Below, piece after piece: positions 14,368 to 24,585 of a stretch of DNA of 64,000 nt (position 1 is its first letter; the number at the start of each line of letters is the position of its first letter). The DNA is from Cacajao melanocephalus (taxonomy: Eukaryota; Chordata; Mammalia; Primates; Pitheciidae). Below the pieces are notes generated by a model that was not told the DNA's origin, did not search any database, and was given only the letters and a program-made list of their open reading frames with translations. The DNA is taken from contig CAUYLG010071502.1 of assembly GCA_963573385.1 (NCBI GenBank), positions 62,001 to 126,000 of the forward strand. Direction: 5' to 3'. The position numbers were made by a program, and so were the translations under genes.

Positions 14368-14734
14368 TGGGTCTGGGCTGCCCCCTCCGGGAGCTGCCCC
14401 GGGGCCGCAGGGCGACTGTCATACCGGGCCTCCCCTGGCCGCCGTGCGCTTCCTCTCGGTGCCGCGGGCCTCAGCCGGGGCCCTAAGGGTACGTGACAGG
14501 GCTCCGCACGCGGCGGCCTCTGGGGAGTTAGGGTCCGGAGAGACCCGCGCGTCGCCCCCCGCCCGCCCGGGGCCGGGAGACCCCTGGGAGCCGCCTCCGA
14601 CAGTCCGGAGAGCGTCGGGGCGGCCGCCACTTCCCCTAGCCCTGCGCCGGAGGTGGGCGCCCTTTCCTGCGTGGCGGGTGCTCAGACCCTCGGGGTGGTT
14701 GCTCTGAGCCCCGGGGGAGCGCGCCCCGAGCCCC

Positions 14735-14740
14735 TGACGT
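14735..14740 (+). promoter_or_regulatory. CRE half-site
   Basis: TGACGT lies in the CpG island. It is a short half-site, so chance occurrence is likely; it is listed only because of its promoter position. Confidence 0.2.
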
Positions 14741-14828
14741 GGGAGCCCCGTTACCTCAGGGTGGGTGCCTGGGGCCCCTGAGGTGGGCGCGGGTTGCCCC
14801 GGGGTGGGCGCCCGGCCCGCACGGGTTA

Positions 14829-14840
14829 TTTTTGGCGCCC
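14829..14840 (+). promoter_or_regulatory. E2F-type motif
   Basis: TTTTTGGCGCCC contains TTTGGCGC, a close match to the E2F consensus TTTSSCGC. It lies inside the island and inside the candidate leader intron, about 350 bp upstream of the ATG. Confidence 0.4.
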
Positions 14841-15021
14841 GCAGAGGCGCGTGTGTCGGGGCGTGTTTTCCTTCCCCAGGTGCCGCGAGTCGGGGCTCCG
14901 CCGGCGCCCAGGCTGACTCGTCTCTCTCTTCTCTCCCCTGCAGGAATCTTGCGATAATTCTGCCGCCCCGACTTTAACCGTGCGCAAGGCGAGAGCTCGA
15001 AACAAACATCACATCTAAATT

Positions 15022-15041
15022 AAAAAAAAAAAAAAAAAAAA
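15022..15041 (+). repeat. A-homopolymer of about 20 in the leader
   Basis: An uninterrupted A-run lies between AT-rich and GC-rich parts of the leader. It is not the tail of a recognisable Alu or L1 body, because the sequence before it is CpG-island DNA. The exact length is likely to vary and to be error-prone in sequencing. Confidence 0.8.
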
Positions 15042-15060
15042 GCGGAAGAAGCGGCCGAGG

Positions 15061-15108
15061 CGGCGGCGGCGGCAGCGGCGGCGGGAGGAGGAGAGGAGGA
15101 GGAGGGGC
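15061..15108 (+). repeat. CGG / GAG triplet tract in the PLCL2 leader
   Basis: Four CGG units, one CAG and three CGG units occupy 15,061-15,084. They are followed by GAG/AGG-type triplets to about 15,108. The tract is in the 5' UTR, upstream of the ATG. Tracts of this kind can vary in length between people; the reference-like length seen here is short. Confidence 0.85.
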
Positions 15109-15132
15109 CGCGCGCGGCGGCCCTAGGCGGCG

Positions 15133-15160
15133 GCGGGGACGCGGGGACGCGGGGACGCGG
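15133..15160 (+). repeat. GCGGGGAC x3 tandem repeat in the leader
   Basis: Three perfect copies of the 8-bp unit GCGGGGAC (15,133-15,156) are followed by a partial copy, ending about 30 bases before the ATG. The regularly spaced GGGG runs could form G-rich secondary structure in RNA, which could affect translation. That effect is inference. Confidence 0.85.
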
Positions 15161-15188
15161 CTTTGTGCAGGCGGGTCGCGGGGCGCCC

Positions 15189-15515
15189 ATGGCGGAGTGC
15201 GGCCGGGGGGGCGCCGCCGGCGGGGCCCTGCCCACCTCCCCGGGCCCGGCCCTCGGCGCCAAGGGCGCCCTGAAAGCCGGAGTGGGGGAAGGCGGTGGCG
15301 GGGGAGGTCGCCTCGGCCACGGGCGAGCGCGCTATGACAGCGGCGGGGTTTCCAACGGAGACTGCAGCCTCGGCGTGTCCGGGGACGAAGCCCGGGCCAG
15401 CCCCGCCAGGGGACCCCGCGGCGTTGCGCTCGCCCCGACCCCCAGCCCTGCCGTCTGTCCCCTCCCCCGGGAGAGCAAGCCGGGCGGCCTGCCCCGCCGG
15501 AGCAGCATCATCAAG
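15189..15515 (+). CDS. PLCL2: PLCL2 (phospholipase C-like 2 / PRIP-2), first coding exon, residues 1-109
   Basis: This exon encodes the N-terminus of PLCL2, a catalytically inactive PLC-like scaffold. The family (PRIP-1 and PRIP-2) binds Ins(1,4,5)P3 through a PH domain, binds protein phosphatase 1, and modulates receptor and calcium signalling, including in B cells. The ATG at 15,189 opens MAECGRGG. A Gly/Ala-rich, disordered-looking stretch follows, with poly-Gly at residues 35-40. A Pro/Arg-rich part leads to PRRSSIIK at 102-109. RRSS fits a basophilic kinase site, and the same block sits at this place in PLCL1. The exon is 327 nt, exactly 109 codons, and ends AAG before a GTAGGT donor, so the intron is phase 0. 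No other ATG lies between 14,944 and 15,189. The start has G at +4 but C at -3, so its context is only moderate. All folded domains are downstream of this window. The identification is from memory of the protein and is strong. Confidence 0.95.
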
Positions 15516-15559
15516 GTAGGTGGAAGAAGGGCGCTCATCGCCCACCCTCAGCCGTCCTT

Positions 15560-17430
15560 GGGGTCTGTTTTCCCCCTGGGGGAGTGGTGGTGGAAGGAGG
15601 AAGCCCACTGCTAACAGGAACCACTGGAGCATGGGTGCTTGGGGTGGTTGAGTGGGGATTGGATGCAAATAGCATGTGGAAAGAATGGAGAGGTGATCCC
15701 TAATGTGCAGGGGGAGCTGTGCTCAGACATCCCCAGTTGAACTTGGGGCTGTCACCTCTTCAGGATGGGTCTGGCATTAGGGCCTTGTACCTGCCTGGGT
15801 AGGGCATGCTCTTATGTGTAGCCTAGTCTGGTTAACACTCCCTGTAAGATTTCTTTTGCATTTTAAATACAGATAGGGATTATGTGAAATGTAAGAACAT
15901 TTTCTTAAAAATCCCAGGCGGCGAACAGAGGGTGAACAGATTATTTAATAGGTTTCTTCTGATCTGTGCATAGTTATTTGCCTCTTGCAAATGGTTACAC
16001 TTCGAGGGTGCAAAATCTCCCAATCTCCGGCCACTCATCACAAAGAGAAATAGAGTAGATTTCTGAACATAAATGCAGATTTCCGTTTTCTTAGGCTCAA
16101 AAGCTCTGAGAGATTACGTTACAGTTCCACACGATTTAATGTTTTTCCTTACTGCAGTAGGCAGGCCTCGAGTTCTGTGAAAGTTCTTTGGGGCAGTTTG
16201 CTTGGTTTTGTACAGTGTTAGCGGAAGAAAGCCAGCGATTGTTTTGAGCATTTTAAACTCAAGAAGTAGTATTAGGAACTCTGGAGTTTGTGTTGGTTTC
16301 ATTCTAATGTTACATTTCGGTCCGCAGTGTAAAAATATTTCTGGTGACATGAAGTGAAAAAAAAAAAAATGGATGAGCTAAGAAGAGCAGAGCCTTAGGC
16401 AGGACCAGCTCATTTGGCTTGCTCAAGTTTGGAGCAAATGAAAACATTACTTTCTGAAAATCAAGGAGTTATTAGGACTGGGAGCAGCAAAACATATTGA
16501 CAGACTGCACCCACCCTTCCTGTGGCTGACAACTGGTGGGAGAGAGGGCAGAACGTGCCACAGTGAAGAGAGTTGGCAGTGGTAATATCTGAAATTTTAT
16601 TGGACCTACAGAAATCTTCCAAGTACTGTGAAAATGTATGATGGTGTTATCAACTTCTGAAGTAATCTAGTGAAATATACCATCTTGCTACTGTATGTAA
16701 GAGGCAATTGTGAAACTACATTTCGCTTTGTCATCTGTTTGCACAGTTTATGTCTGGGCAAGGACACAATTTGAAGGGCTTAGAGATCAAGTGTATTAAC
16801 TGCCTGCAGCACACACTTAGAGACAAACTAAGGAAAGGAAAGTGTCTTTTTGCTGCATATGTAGCTTTTAGTGACTTATGTTTTCTTTTACTCTGTAGCT
16901 TATGTTTCCATGGAAGTTGCTTTCAACTGTGCAACTTCCATGTCAATCCTATTGACAGAGTTATGTGACATTTCTGTTTTTATTTGTGATTAAATATTTG
17001 TGGTGATTTTGCATTGTGGTGTTAATGAAATTTGAGGTGAAAATTCCAGAGAAGATACCAGCCTATCTAATTTTAACCTCTTTCTTTTAGTTGTTTTGAG
17101 AACTTGTTTTTGCATTTTAAAAAAATCAAACTTTAGTCTCCATAGTGGAATTCATAGTGTAACTTACTGAATTACAAAAACATTTGTTTTAATTTTACAT
17201 TAATGGATGATAAGGAAGAAGGATGATTTGTTAGTATTTTTGATATGTGGAATTGAGAACTTGTCAGTAGATACCATTTCTTCATTGAAGGCTCTAGAAT
17301 CTAGCACATAGGGAAAACGGTTTGTTGTTCAAAAATCAGTGGTTTTAGAAATGATATTGATACTTATGTTGTTTTCTGACACTTTCAAGGATATTTTTAT
17401 TTTTATTCTTTGTAAAGGCATTTGGCCTCT
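15560..17430. other. intron 1, unannotated
   Basis: Single-copy-looking intronic sequence just downstream of the promoter. No repeat is recognised apart from an A-run near 16,357. Confidence 0.5.
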
Positions 17431-17510
17431 TGTTCTCCAATGTACCCCTAGATACAAAGTGCCAGGAACATAGTAGCAGCTCAATAAATTGCTTATTGAA
17501 TGAATGGAGA
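17430..17510 (+). mobile_element. L2 3' end fragment
   Basis: GTGCCAGGAACATAGTAGCA followed by CTCAATAAATTGCTTATTGAATGAATGG is the typical L2 tail region. Confidence 0.7.
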
Positions 17511-19020
17511 AGGCACTTGTTTTCTCTGAGTTCTGTTAATTCATAAAACAGATGGTTTTGGATTTATCAGTCTCATATTTTGTTCGTTGTATTGTACCTC
17601 CAAAGAAGGCTTGACACACTCTTTTTTCTTGCCTCTATTTTCACTTTGCATTTTCTTAAACTTTTGAAAATTATGGAAGTAGTGTTGAAAGTTGATCAAG
17701 ACTGGGTTATAGGAAAAAGAGGATGCTATATTTATACTTGGTATATTTCCCCTTGAATTGGTGCCTTGAAGCATCAAGATTTTGGGTACGTATTGTGGTA
17801 TTTTTTTAAGATAACTTCTAGCGTCGGGACAATATCCTAATAGACAACAAGGTCTTTAACATCAAATTTCATAAAACAATGAATACAGCACAGATAGTTG
17901 TGTCATGTGAATGGCAGAAATTATACTTCACTTTTGTTTTAAAAAAAGAGAATAAAAAGCTAAAGCAGAAGCCCATGTGAAAAAGCAATGGTGACATCTT
18001 CCTTTGGTTTCCTTGTTTTTTTTTTTGTTTTTTTTTTCATAAGGGATGAATACAGTCAGGTGGTCTCTGAGTAGAGGCAGGAGTAGATTAGTAAGCAAGG
18101 TGATAATTGGGAACTTGAGGGAATAGCAGGGAGTAAATGCTACCTGGGGAACTGAGGCCAATATTTATGGGTTTGTATTCGTTGAAATGTTGGGCTTCTG
18201 AAGTGTGCTTCTCTCCTAGCTTCCATCTTCATTACAATCTTGACAGCCCTCTTTGATGGAGATCCTTAAATCAGAGGGAGAAATAATGGACTAAATGTGA
18301 TATAAGTGGGGCAAAGAAAGGGGACTATTGCTAAAGTGCAGGGCATATGCAGATATACACTGTAGGCTGACCTGAATCTTATTCCTCATTTAAAATAATT
18401 TATTTGGTACTCCATCTGTTTAGTAAATGTGGTGTTGAGTAAGAAATTGTTGTCAAACAATATTTTCTGCCAAAATAGATGCACAGATCTATACTAAAAG
18501 AATTCCTTGGTTATGGTAACAGTGTTGATGAAAATTCAGAGTGAGCAGCCTTGTAGAACCTTTCACAAATACCTTGAGATGATAATCAAATCATGGAAAC
18601 CATCACAAGACATTTCTACTTTTCCTTAGCTTACTGAAAATAACGATAGACTTTTGAGATTATTTACAAAGGCCCATTACTGGGTTTTAGAGAAGAAGCC
18701 ATTATGTTTGTCATCTTAAGTAATCTAGTAAACGAAAACATCACTTTCATTTTCTCTTTCCATAATTCATTTCATCACTGTATTCAATATAATCTGTGCT
18801 TTATTTTGAAACAGTTAATTTGGTTAATTGTTCAGATGGCATCCATTATTTGCAAATAGCTCAATCCTTGAATTCAAGAGCTTGGTCTAAAAATATGAAG
18901 TAGCATTTTAGGCCTTAGATTTCTGTTTAAGTTTAGAAATAAATGAAGTTAAAATGTCTATTGCTGTGGATGATTTATTTTAATCAGATCTAGTTAAATA
19001 CTTTGGTTGATACTTTAAAA
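17510..19020. other. intron 1, unannotated
   Basis: No gene or repeat recognised apart from a T-rich stretch at about 18,014-18,040. Confidence 0.5.
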
Positions 19021-19021
19021 A

Positions 19022-19225
19022 TGGAGGTATGACTTGCAGACAGTAAAATTCACACTGGTTTGTGTCCAGATCTGTGAACTCTGACCAATACGTTCAGTCA
19101 TATAATCACCAGCATCATGAAGATATAGGGCACTTCCATCACCTTCAAAAACTCCCTCAGGTCTCTTTGTGGTCTTCCCCTCCCCTCATCCCCAGACAAT
19201 GGCAACCATTGATCTTTGGGTCTTT
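19022..19225 (-). mobile_element. L1M 3' region, antisense
   Basis: The order of CAGTAAAATTCACACTGG, ATCACCAGCATCATGAAG, CTTCCCCTCCCCTCATCCCC and GGCAACCATTGATCTT matches the antisense 3' region of old L1M elements. Confidence 0.5.
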
Positions 19226-19261
19226 TTTAATCAGTAGGAAATTCAGCCATAGCATTATTTT

Positions 19262-19440
19262 GGTATTTAGAAGCAATAACAGTAGCCGACGTTTATTAAA
19301 CACTCACTACATGCAAAACATGTGAAAAGCGCTTACTGTAATTCTCTGACTTGGTACTGTGCTAACCACGGAGACAGAAGGAAATCAGAGTTCAGAGAGG
19401 TTAACCCCGTGCCCCAGGTGCTGGAGAGGTTTGTATCCTG
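19262..19440 (-). mobile_element. MIR, antisense
   Basis: TTATTAAACACTCACTACATGC, then GTACTGTGCTAACCAC and AGTTCAGAGAGGTTAACC are antisense MIR landmarks. Confidence 0.65.
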
Positions 19441-19459
19441 CTTGGGTATGGCTGCACTC

Positions 19460-21290
19460 CATTGCTTTCCCACATTTCAATGACAGTTTGAATTTTCTAT
19501 GTAGTTAAGGTAGCATCAGTGAGACACCGGATTTGATTGTTCTCTTTAAATGGAAGAGATATTGGAAGAAGGAAAGGAATCTCTTTGCTGGTGGAAGAAG
19601 TTGGCAGATAATATAGCCAGGCAGCTGATTAGTCACCTGTTGTGACTTTACCAGGGCTTGCAGCTTCACAGTGACCAATGGTCTGACCTTGCCCAAGGTG
19701 GCAGCCCTAATTTTTCTTAATATAATTATTGCTATTATCATAGTATCATGTTGTGTAGGAGAAACACTTTTACTATCTTTATACTAATATGTTTACCTAT
19801 GTCTTGACACTGAGCTCTCCAACATGGACAACAAGCAGCCTTTTCACATCTATTATATACATTTAAATGAAATGAAAGTTTTAAATGTGACTTGGCCCAT
19901 GGTTTAAATAAATTAGGCTCCTTGCAGGCAAAAGTTGGGCTGTATTTACCAGTTCTGCACAGATAACGAACACTCAATAATTGGACCTTAAAAGTAATAT
20001 CTGCAATAGACTTTTGACTTTTTTTTTGAATGGGAGAAAACAAAGATACTGCATGCCCAGCAAACCTGTGGGCACATCATAAATAATTAAACAGACAGTA
20101 GCTGGATAACAAAGTGAATTTGTCTGGATAGATAGGGAGCCTGGATCATTTAGGTCAGAAAAATCTAATGGCCAGTCAGCAACTCCCCACTTTACTTTGT
20201 GCTGATACATTTTAGACCACACAAGATAATTGTTGAAAGACCAGAACGTGGTTGTTTGTTTTAGCTTGCTCAAAGCGCTTTTGTCACAATTCAGTTTAAG
20301 TTTTCAAAAGCAGAGCATATTAATTTTCATACCCTAAAATCTACTTGCTCCCTTTTGCTTTCTTCCTTCTCCATTTTCCAGCCTCCCCCAAATGGTTGTA
20401 TTTGATTTGCATTGTGTTTTTTTTTTTAACCAAATCCAAATAGGCAACTGACAGAAAATTGTTTATTAATTGCTGATATTGGCCACTTAAGTTATTTTCT
20501 TAGAATGCTCTATCCCAGAATCTGTTCACTTCCTTTTACAGTTCTTTGTGCTCTGCAAGGGGTCTAAACTAGAATGCTATTTACTTTCTTCTTTTATGCT
20601 TAAGTTACTCAGGCCTCAATATTCAACAAAATAGGGCAATGTTATTTACAGCCTAAATGCAGATATAAATGATGTATGAACATTTGTAGTTTTTCTTCAG
20701 ACTTTATACTTATGTGTTCAAGAATAGATGCTTTATTCCTTCTTAATACTAAGTTTTGGATGCCCGTTATTTACTTACCTACCAGACTTTTGGATTAGTT
20801 TAACTTCTTTTTTGTTCTGTATTGGTGGGATTCAACTATTTTTACCAGTGGGCCACAGGTCTGTGACTGTTATGTTTGTAGGCTGCCTGCCCAGCTTTTT
20901 TCTACTGATAAGAATGGTGAATCCAGAGGGTTGTGCTTAGCATGAGTGTCATTTGTGACTCAAACAGAAGTCAGAGCCGTTAGAGCCAGCCACTCTTCTT
21001 TGTATCAGAATAATTCCATAGCTTTAGGGTGCCCAAAGTATGTAACTCATTGCATTGAACTTCAGCAACAATTATGTGCATGGTGCAGCCTTCTGGCAGG
21101 ATATTTGGCACCCGCCCATTCCAGAATGGCAAACCAGTGCAGGTTGTTAGGCCCTCTTACCACTAGCACTTGGTCCCATGGCAGGGGTGATTAGGTAAAC
21201 GTGTTTTAGCTAGTAATCTCAGCTGGCCTGCATCCTGGGGTCGAGGGCTATCCCCAGGCCACGTGTTGCGTGTCTGGATTATTCAGGAGG
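19460..21290. other. intron 1, unannotated
   Basis: No gene or repeat recognised. Confidence 0.45.
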
Positions 21291-21291
21291 C

Positions 21292-21515
21292 AGAATAGTG
21301 GTGGGAAAAACAGAAAATCTGGAGTTAGGTGCTTGGATTGGATCCTGGCTTCGCTGGTTCCTTTCTCTCTGGCCTGGGGCAAGATACTGAAATCTGTATG
21401 TCTAGTTACTCCATCTCTAAAACAGGTAGAAGAAAATCTCCTCTCATAGCATTGTTGTGAAGATTAAAGGAGATGATGTGTGAGCAGTGTGTGGCACTTA
21501 ATAAGCTTTAGTATG
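21292..21515 (+). mobile_element. MIR
   Basis: The MIR order is complete: CTGGAGTTAGGTGCTTGG, CCTGGGGCAAGATACTG, ACTCCATCTCTAAAACAGG and GTTGTGAAGATTAAAGGAGA. Confidence 0.85.
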
Positions 21516-21989
21516 TTTTTCTGATTTTATTTAGAATTGTCCTGAGATGAGCAGACTAACATGGCCGTACTGGTTTTGGAAGTTTTGTCTTTTGAAATAT
21601 GCAGAATGTGCCTGAGGAAATTTCTCAGACATGTTCCACAGATGCTCTCAAGAATTATTTGTTTTGGTGCCTTTCTAAATCTGATACCTCAGTACAACTG
21701 CGCACACATGTAAATAGCCCCAGCTATAGGATCAGAGGGTATTGAACATAGAATTTCATTGTGCCACGCACCCACATGTCTTGCTTTGCCCAGGACAATC
21801 CAGATTTACATCTTTTGCTGTGACAAGATTGTTAGTACTGCCTCCTTTAACTCTCAAAGGCATCTCAGCTTGGATGACAAATAATATGATCATTTTACTT
21901 GTAATCTTCTTTTCACAAACTGCCTTACAACTATGCTGGAGCCCCATGAGACTGCCCTCTATGTCTAAACTTCGCCTTTATGGTGACGC

Positions 21990-22240
21990 CTCTCTTTCCT
22001 CAGGTTTCCTTCTCTCTTTGTCATCTTTAAGGTTTTCTTCAGTTAACCACCTCCCAGTTAGAATGAATTATTTCTCTGCCTTCCAGCCACCACTCTCCCT
22101 GTATCTCCATACAGTCCTTCTGGTTCTTAGGCAGCTACATCTTATTCATCCTGAATTTATGATAACACCTAGTTTAATGTCTTGCAAAAAGTATGTGTTT
22201 AAGTATGTATTTGTTGAATAAATGTGTGAATGGATAAATA
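21990..22240 (+). mobile_element. L2 3' end
   Basis: The L2 tail ends with TATTTGTTGAATAAATGTGTG, preceded by pyrimidine-rich sequence typical of L2 sense strand. The 5' limit may extend to about 21,760. Confidence 0.65.
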
Positions 22241-22829
22241 AGAGAACAAGAATGAGTCTTAGGAGTTTGACGAAAATGTTATTTGGACTTAATTCCAACT
22301 GGTTTTGATTGGGATATGTGTTTCAAAGAAGAAATTAATTCATGTACATAATTTTGAAAGCAAAGGGAAGGAAATACCTTTGTTTAAAGTTGGATCCAGG
22401 AGTTTGGTTGATTCTATAACTGTTCTGTAAGATGCTAATATAAATGATCTGTCTCTTTTGTGCCCTGAAATAAGAATAAGACTTTGAAATTTTTTGATTT
22501 ATGTTCTGCTGTCGAAGTTTACAAAGGATGGCAAGAAAGCATTATTGTTTGCTAAGGCATTTAATCTCTTTTCTGGTATTTAGTTTCTTTAAGTGATATC
22601 TGTAATTTTTGCTGAGTTTTTGTTTATTTTTGAGGAACGAAATTACTTAAACTTCTATTGTCATAAATATTGGCTAGTCACATGGTATTCATTGGAAGTG
22701 CTATAGAATTAATAATTAAAAAGAAAATACATAAGGAATCTGAAGTACTGATAGAGTTGTAGGAATGAGATTGCTAATCCTTCAGCATGTTTTGTCATGT
22801 AATGGCAGAAATTCTGCCCTTTGTTGCAG

Positions 22830-23050
22830 TGCAAGAACTGGGTGAAAAAGAGATACTAAGAAATGCTTTGTATGCATCATCTCATGCAAGTCTCACCAGA
22901 ACCTGCAAGGAGACATTATCATTCTCCTTACAGACAAGGAAACCCATTCCACAAGGTTTGGGAATTTCCAACCAAGGTTAGAGACTTGTAAGAGACAAAG
23001 CCAGCATTCAGACCAGGTTTGAATGCTCCACGTTTGAACTGCTCCATCAC
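22830..23050 (-). mobile_element. MIR, antisense
   Basis: CATCATCTCATGCAAGTCTC, TTACAGACAAGGAAACCCATT and AAAGCCAGCATTCAGACCAGG follow the antisense MIR order. Confidence 0.7.
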
Positions 23051-23059
23051 CCTCTCCCA

Positions 23060-24580
23060 CTCCACCCTCTGGGTGATTTTGATTTTTCCTTTCTTCTTCT
23101 ACTTGCCCAAGCCATTCTGACTTCTTGAGCTTAGCGGTTTCTTCTAGTACTAAAATAGACAACTAATTTTTAATGAGAAAAGTTTGGCTTTTTGTGGCTG
23201 AATCTTGCAGTGAAACCAATGTATACCTAACCAACACGAAGCAATAGCCATAGTCCTGCCCATCATGCTTCAAGTTTCTGTCTGATCCACAAACCAAGAC
23301 CTTGTCCTTTTCCTCTCTGATCTCCTTTGATGGATTAGAAATTCTTTTAGGAGGCTCAGTTTCCATTTTTGTTTACTTTTTAACAAAAAGTTGATTTATG
23401 GTTTTATACATTTTAGGGTCCCGGAAGGTAAAGCAGGTAACAATTAGTAACGGTTTGTCTTTTAGGTGAGCTTTTTAGAGTACCGATTTCTGTTATTGTT
23501 TTGGAATTGTCAACGAATTACAGAATTTTATAATATAATAATACAACATGCTACTAATGTAGCCAATATTCAGTATATTTTTGGAGTGTGCTAAATGTAC
23601 TGATCTGATTATTGCAGATATTAGCATCCCGGAAACCAAGTAGCTGGGTTTAAAAGTGATTAATAATGGAGATTCATGGGATTTTCACAACGGAAAGAGA
23701 TCATGTAAAATTCTTTTGTAGCTAGAGATATACAAGGCCATACTGATTAGTACATTTAGCTCCTAGCTATGGTTGAACTCATTTATTTGCATATTAGCAT
23801 AACAGAATTGGAAAAAATTGTTATGTAATACTGCAGTAAGTGGGTATTAATAGAACAAGATGTGGTCTTCTAGACAGCTATTTTTGTGAACTTGTTTTTT
23901 GCTATAGATAGCTGCATGTGTACACATGTTGTACGTGTGTATGCATATACCCTGAAGACTGTTTATAAACAGTAAAGATTAAGAGCAAACCAAATAATGT
24001 AGTGGTAGGTTAACACAAATCCTGTCTCTCTATCAGAGACTGATGGACTGATGGGTAGCAGGTGTATGCTCTTTAAATTGAAAATGCCCAAGAAGGGGTA
24101 GGGTGTTCTCTATGAGCATTGCTGGTGAAGCCTCTGTTGCTTTTGACCAATTAGTGTGGTCACAGAGGGATAAGTGACCTCATCTGCAGCCACCATCATA
24201 ATTACAAGCCATGCAACTCTCTCCATATGGTTTCCTGCTACCTTTTATTTTTCACTCTAAACTCTGATATTCTGTAGGCATAGTAGATGTAATTTTTCAA
24301 GTTGTTTATGTGGTTTAATGTTTATTATTGAAGAAAATAAAGAATATTGCTTAGATTTTTATTTCTGTCAACCCATGCTAATAGCTTATATATATGCCAA
24401 TATAATTATTCAGATATTTTCATATTGGAGCTAATAGAATTCCTATTGAAATATCGATTTTGAGAATGTCTTCATCTGTGGAATATTTGATAATTTGTTG
24501 AAAGAGATCTGTATGCTCTTTGAAAGCTTTCCCTGGTTTATATATATTTCTATAAATAATTTTCTATACATTAAAAATAA
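23060..24580. other. intron 1, unannotated AT-rich DNA
   Basis: No gene or repeat recognised. The composition becomes increasingly AT-rich toward the L1M block. Confidence 0.45.
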
Positions 24581-24585
24581 TATTA

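Larger units (their letters stand above)
14489..14943 (+). other. PLCL2: candidate intron within the PLCL2 5' leader
   Basis: The 3' end is a textbook acceptor. A long pyrimidine tract (14,918-14,940) leads to CAG at 14,941-14,943, with a CTGAC branch-point-like element whose A is at 14,916, 28 nt upstream of the exon start. The best donor I see upstream is AAGG|GTACGT at 14,489. Weaker alternatives are GAG|GTGGGC-type sites at about 14,652 and 14,782. If used, this would join a non-coding exon ending at 14,488 to the leader exon. The acceptor is a strong call; the pairing with this donor is a guess. Confidence 0.4.
14944..15188 (+). other. PLCL2: PLCL2 5' untranslated leader (proximal part)
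   Basis: This segment runs from the predicted 3' splice site to the ATG. It contains no upstream ATG. It changes sharply in composition: a mixed segment, then an A-run of about 20 at roughly 15,022-15,041, then an extremely GC-rich stretch with a CGG/GAG triplet tract (15,061-15,108) and a GCGGGGAC tandem repeat (15,133-15,160). Whether the mRNA begins inside this segment or includes an upstream spliced exon cannot be settled from sequence alone. Confidence 0.6.
13960..15560. promoter_or_regulatory. PLCL2: CpG island promoter of PLCL2
   Basis: CpG dinucleotides are dense across about 1.6 kb, while they are rare in the surrounding sequence. The island covers the leader and first coding exon and extends about 1.2 kb upstream of the ATG. 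I see no TATA box at a useful place. GC boxes, E2F-, CTCF- and CRE-half-site-like motifs are present. This is the usual architecture of a TATA-less promoter with dispersed start sites, often transcribed in both directions. Boundaries are by eye. Confidence 0.9.

Noticed and set aside
13889..14422. Long minus-strand open frames in the CpG island (110-177 codons), and others at 15,123-15,668
   Set aside because: GC-rich DNA has few stop codons, so long frames arise on both strands. The translations are Pro/Arg/Ala-rich, of low complexity and without recognisable homology. They mirror the real exon or leader.
15165..15188. A possible N-terminal extension of PLCL2 starting upstream of 15,189
   Set aside because: The frame is open to 15,165, but the codon there is GTG, not ATG. 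The known PLCL2 protein begins at the ATG at 15,189.
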